The position numbers were made by a program, and so were the translations under genes. Below, one piece after another: positions 12,254 through 12,994 of a stretch of 12,994 nt of DNA; position 1 is the stretch's first letter, and the number at the start of each line of letters is the position of its first letter. The notes below the pieces were generated by a model. That model did no database searches, had not been told where the DNA came from, and saw only the letters and a program-made list of their open reading frames with translations. The stretch comes from Actinomycetes bacterium (GTDB taxonomy: Bacteria; Actinomycetota; Acidimicrobiia; Acidimicrobiales; UBA8190), in NCBI GenBank assembly GCA_021798135.1, contig JAJZYI010000062.1, positions 1 through 12,994 on the forward strand, written 5' to 3'.

Positions 12254-12994
12254 CCCGCCGCCGCGCTCGGCGCGGTCGGCGCCTACGACCGCCTGCAGCG
12301 CCGCCACGCCATCTGGCGGAACTTCCCCGTCATCGGCCACGGCCGCAACCTGGTCGAGCTCGTCGGCCCGGAGATGCGCCAGTACTGGTTCGCACGGGAC
12401 AACGAGGAGCGGCCGTTCAACCGGGACCAGCGCAGCTGGGTGTACCGGGCCGCCAAGGAGGAGAACGCCTACTTCGGCTTCGGCAGCGACGAGGACCTCG
12501 AGGCCAGCCCCAACTGGCTGATCGTCAAGCACGCCGCCTTCCCCCTGCCGGCGGTGCCCCGTGGCGAGAGCCGCCTGCCGGGCGCCAAGGTCCTCGGCGG
12601 CCCCCGGGGGCGGGCGCGGGCCTTCCGACCGGCGTCGGTCGTGAACGCCTCCGCCATGAGCTACGGGTCGCTGTCGGGCCCGGCCGTCGAGGCGATCAAC
12701 CGCGGCGCGGCCGTCGCCGGCTGCTGGCAGAACACGGGCGAAGGCGGCCTCGCCGACCACCACCGCCACGGCGGCGACCTGGTGTACCAGATCGGCACCG
12801 GCTACTTCGGCTGCCGGGACCGCGACGGCCGCTTCGACCTGGCACGGCTCGTCGACCTGGTCGGCAGCGCGCCGGTGCGCGCCATCGAGGTCAAGCTGTC
12901 CCAGGGGGCCAAGCCGGGCCTCGGCGGCGTGCTGCCCGCCGCGAAGGTCACCGCCGAGATCGCCGCGATGCGAGGGGTGGAACCGGGCCGGGAC
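12224..12994 (+). CDS. FMN-binding glutamate synthase-family protein, N-terminal part (257 residues, cut by the window edge)
   Basis: The GTG start at 12224 follows a GGGAGGGGGCG ribosome-binding region and overlaps the upstream TGA. The N-terminus (VRRSALAALVPAAALGAVGA) is a short hydrophobic anchor, followed by DRLQRRHAIWRNFPVIGHGR and the PEMRQYWFARDNEERPFNRD motif typical of this family. The catalytic barrel begins with SAMSYGSLSGPAVEAINRGA, then NTGEGGLADHH, YQIGTGYFGCR, IEVKLSQGAKPGLGGVLPAA and KVTAEIAAMRGV, matching the FMN-binding domain of glutamate synthase large subunits (COG0069). Such stand-alone proteins lack the glutaminase domain, so glutamate synthesis from glutamine is not assured and the substrate is unknown. 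The 3' part, with any cysteines for an iron-sulfur cluster, lies beyond the window. Confidence 0.92.
   Translation, partial: MRRSALAALVPAAALGAVGAYDRLQRRHAIWRNFPVIGHGRNLVELVGPEMRQYWFARDNEERPFNRDQRSWVYRAAKEENAYFGFGSDEDLEASPNWLIVKHAAFPLPAVPRGESRLPGAKVLGGPRGRARAFRPASVVNASAMSYGSLSGPAVEAINRGAAVAGCWQNTGEGGLADHHRHGGDLVYQIGTGYFGCRDRDGRFDLARLVDLVGSAPVRAIEVKLSQGAKPGLGGVLPAAKVTAEIAAMRGVEPGRD

Overview
The window is very GC-rich DNA with high GC3 codon use, Shine-Dalgarno-led and GTG starts, and an actinobacterial gene repertoire. This includes an F420-type PPOX oxidoreductase domain, an actinobacterial RDD protein with nonapeptide repeats, and a secreted repeat protein built from GYWLVGADGGVFAFGDA-type units. 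That last repeat type is characteristic of Acidimicrobiia, so the best guess is a chromosomal segment of an Acidimicrobiia-like actinobacterium. The assignment is inferred from family content, not from a marker gene.

Layout. 1-209: the C-terminus of the 42-residue-repeat protein. 210-914: decayed sequence with no recognised gene. 915-1808 (minus): a dead chimeric transposase, in which an IS3-type OrfA start is fused to an IS1634-type DDE transposase that carries an internal deletion and a frameshift. 1809-2842: mostly unassigned, with one weak 70-residue ORF, a weak promoter-like motif and a perfect 50-bp tandem duplication. 2843-3148: a small PEGA-like beta-rich protein. 3210-5762: a divergent pair, a 14-TM DHA2-type efflux pump (minus) and a TetR regulator (plus). 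5925-6974: a SRPBCC-PPOX fusion. 7206-10130 (minus): a four-PAS GGDEF-EAL protein. 10131-10833: about 700 bp without a convincing gene. 10912-12994: an RDD membrane protein, a small bridging ORF and the start of an FMN-binding glutamate synthase-like protein. The three frames are linked by ATGA and GTGA stop/start overlaps.

The clearest regulatory unit is the efflux pump and TetR pair. The pump has a near-consensus promoter (TTGACA, 18 bp, TATAGT). One copy of a 14-bp quasi-palindrome lies between its -35 and -10 boxes, and a second copy in opposite orientation lies just downstream of the expected transcription start, 33 bp centre to centre. This predicts repression by the adjacent TetR protein. 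That protein also carries a roughly 80-residue tandem repeat before its DNA-binding domain.

A recurring theme is tandem duplication at many scales: a 5-bp repeat (14 copies) abutting the ribosome-binding site of the RDD gene, a 27-bp coding repeat inside that gene, 39/42-bp coding repeats in the TetR gene arranged as two 123-bp higher-order units, a 50-bp duplication upstream of the PEGA-like gene, and a 59-bp dispersed copy of the glutamate-synthase-like gene's start region. No tRNA, rRNA, CRISPR array or intact mobile element was seen.
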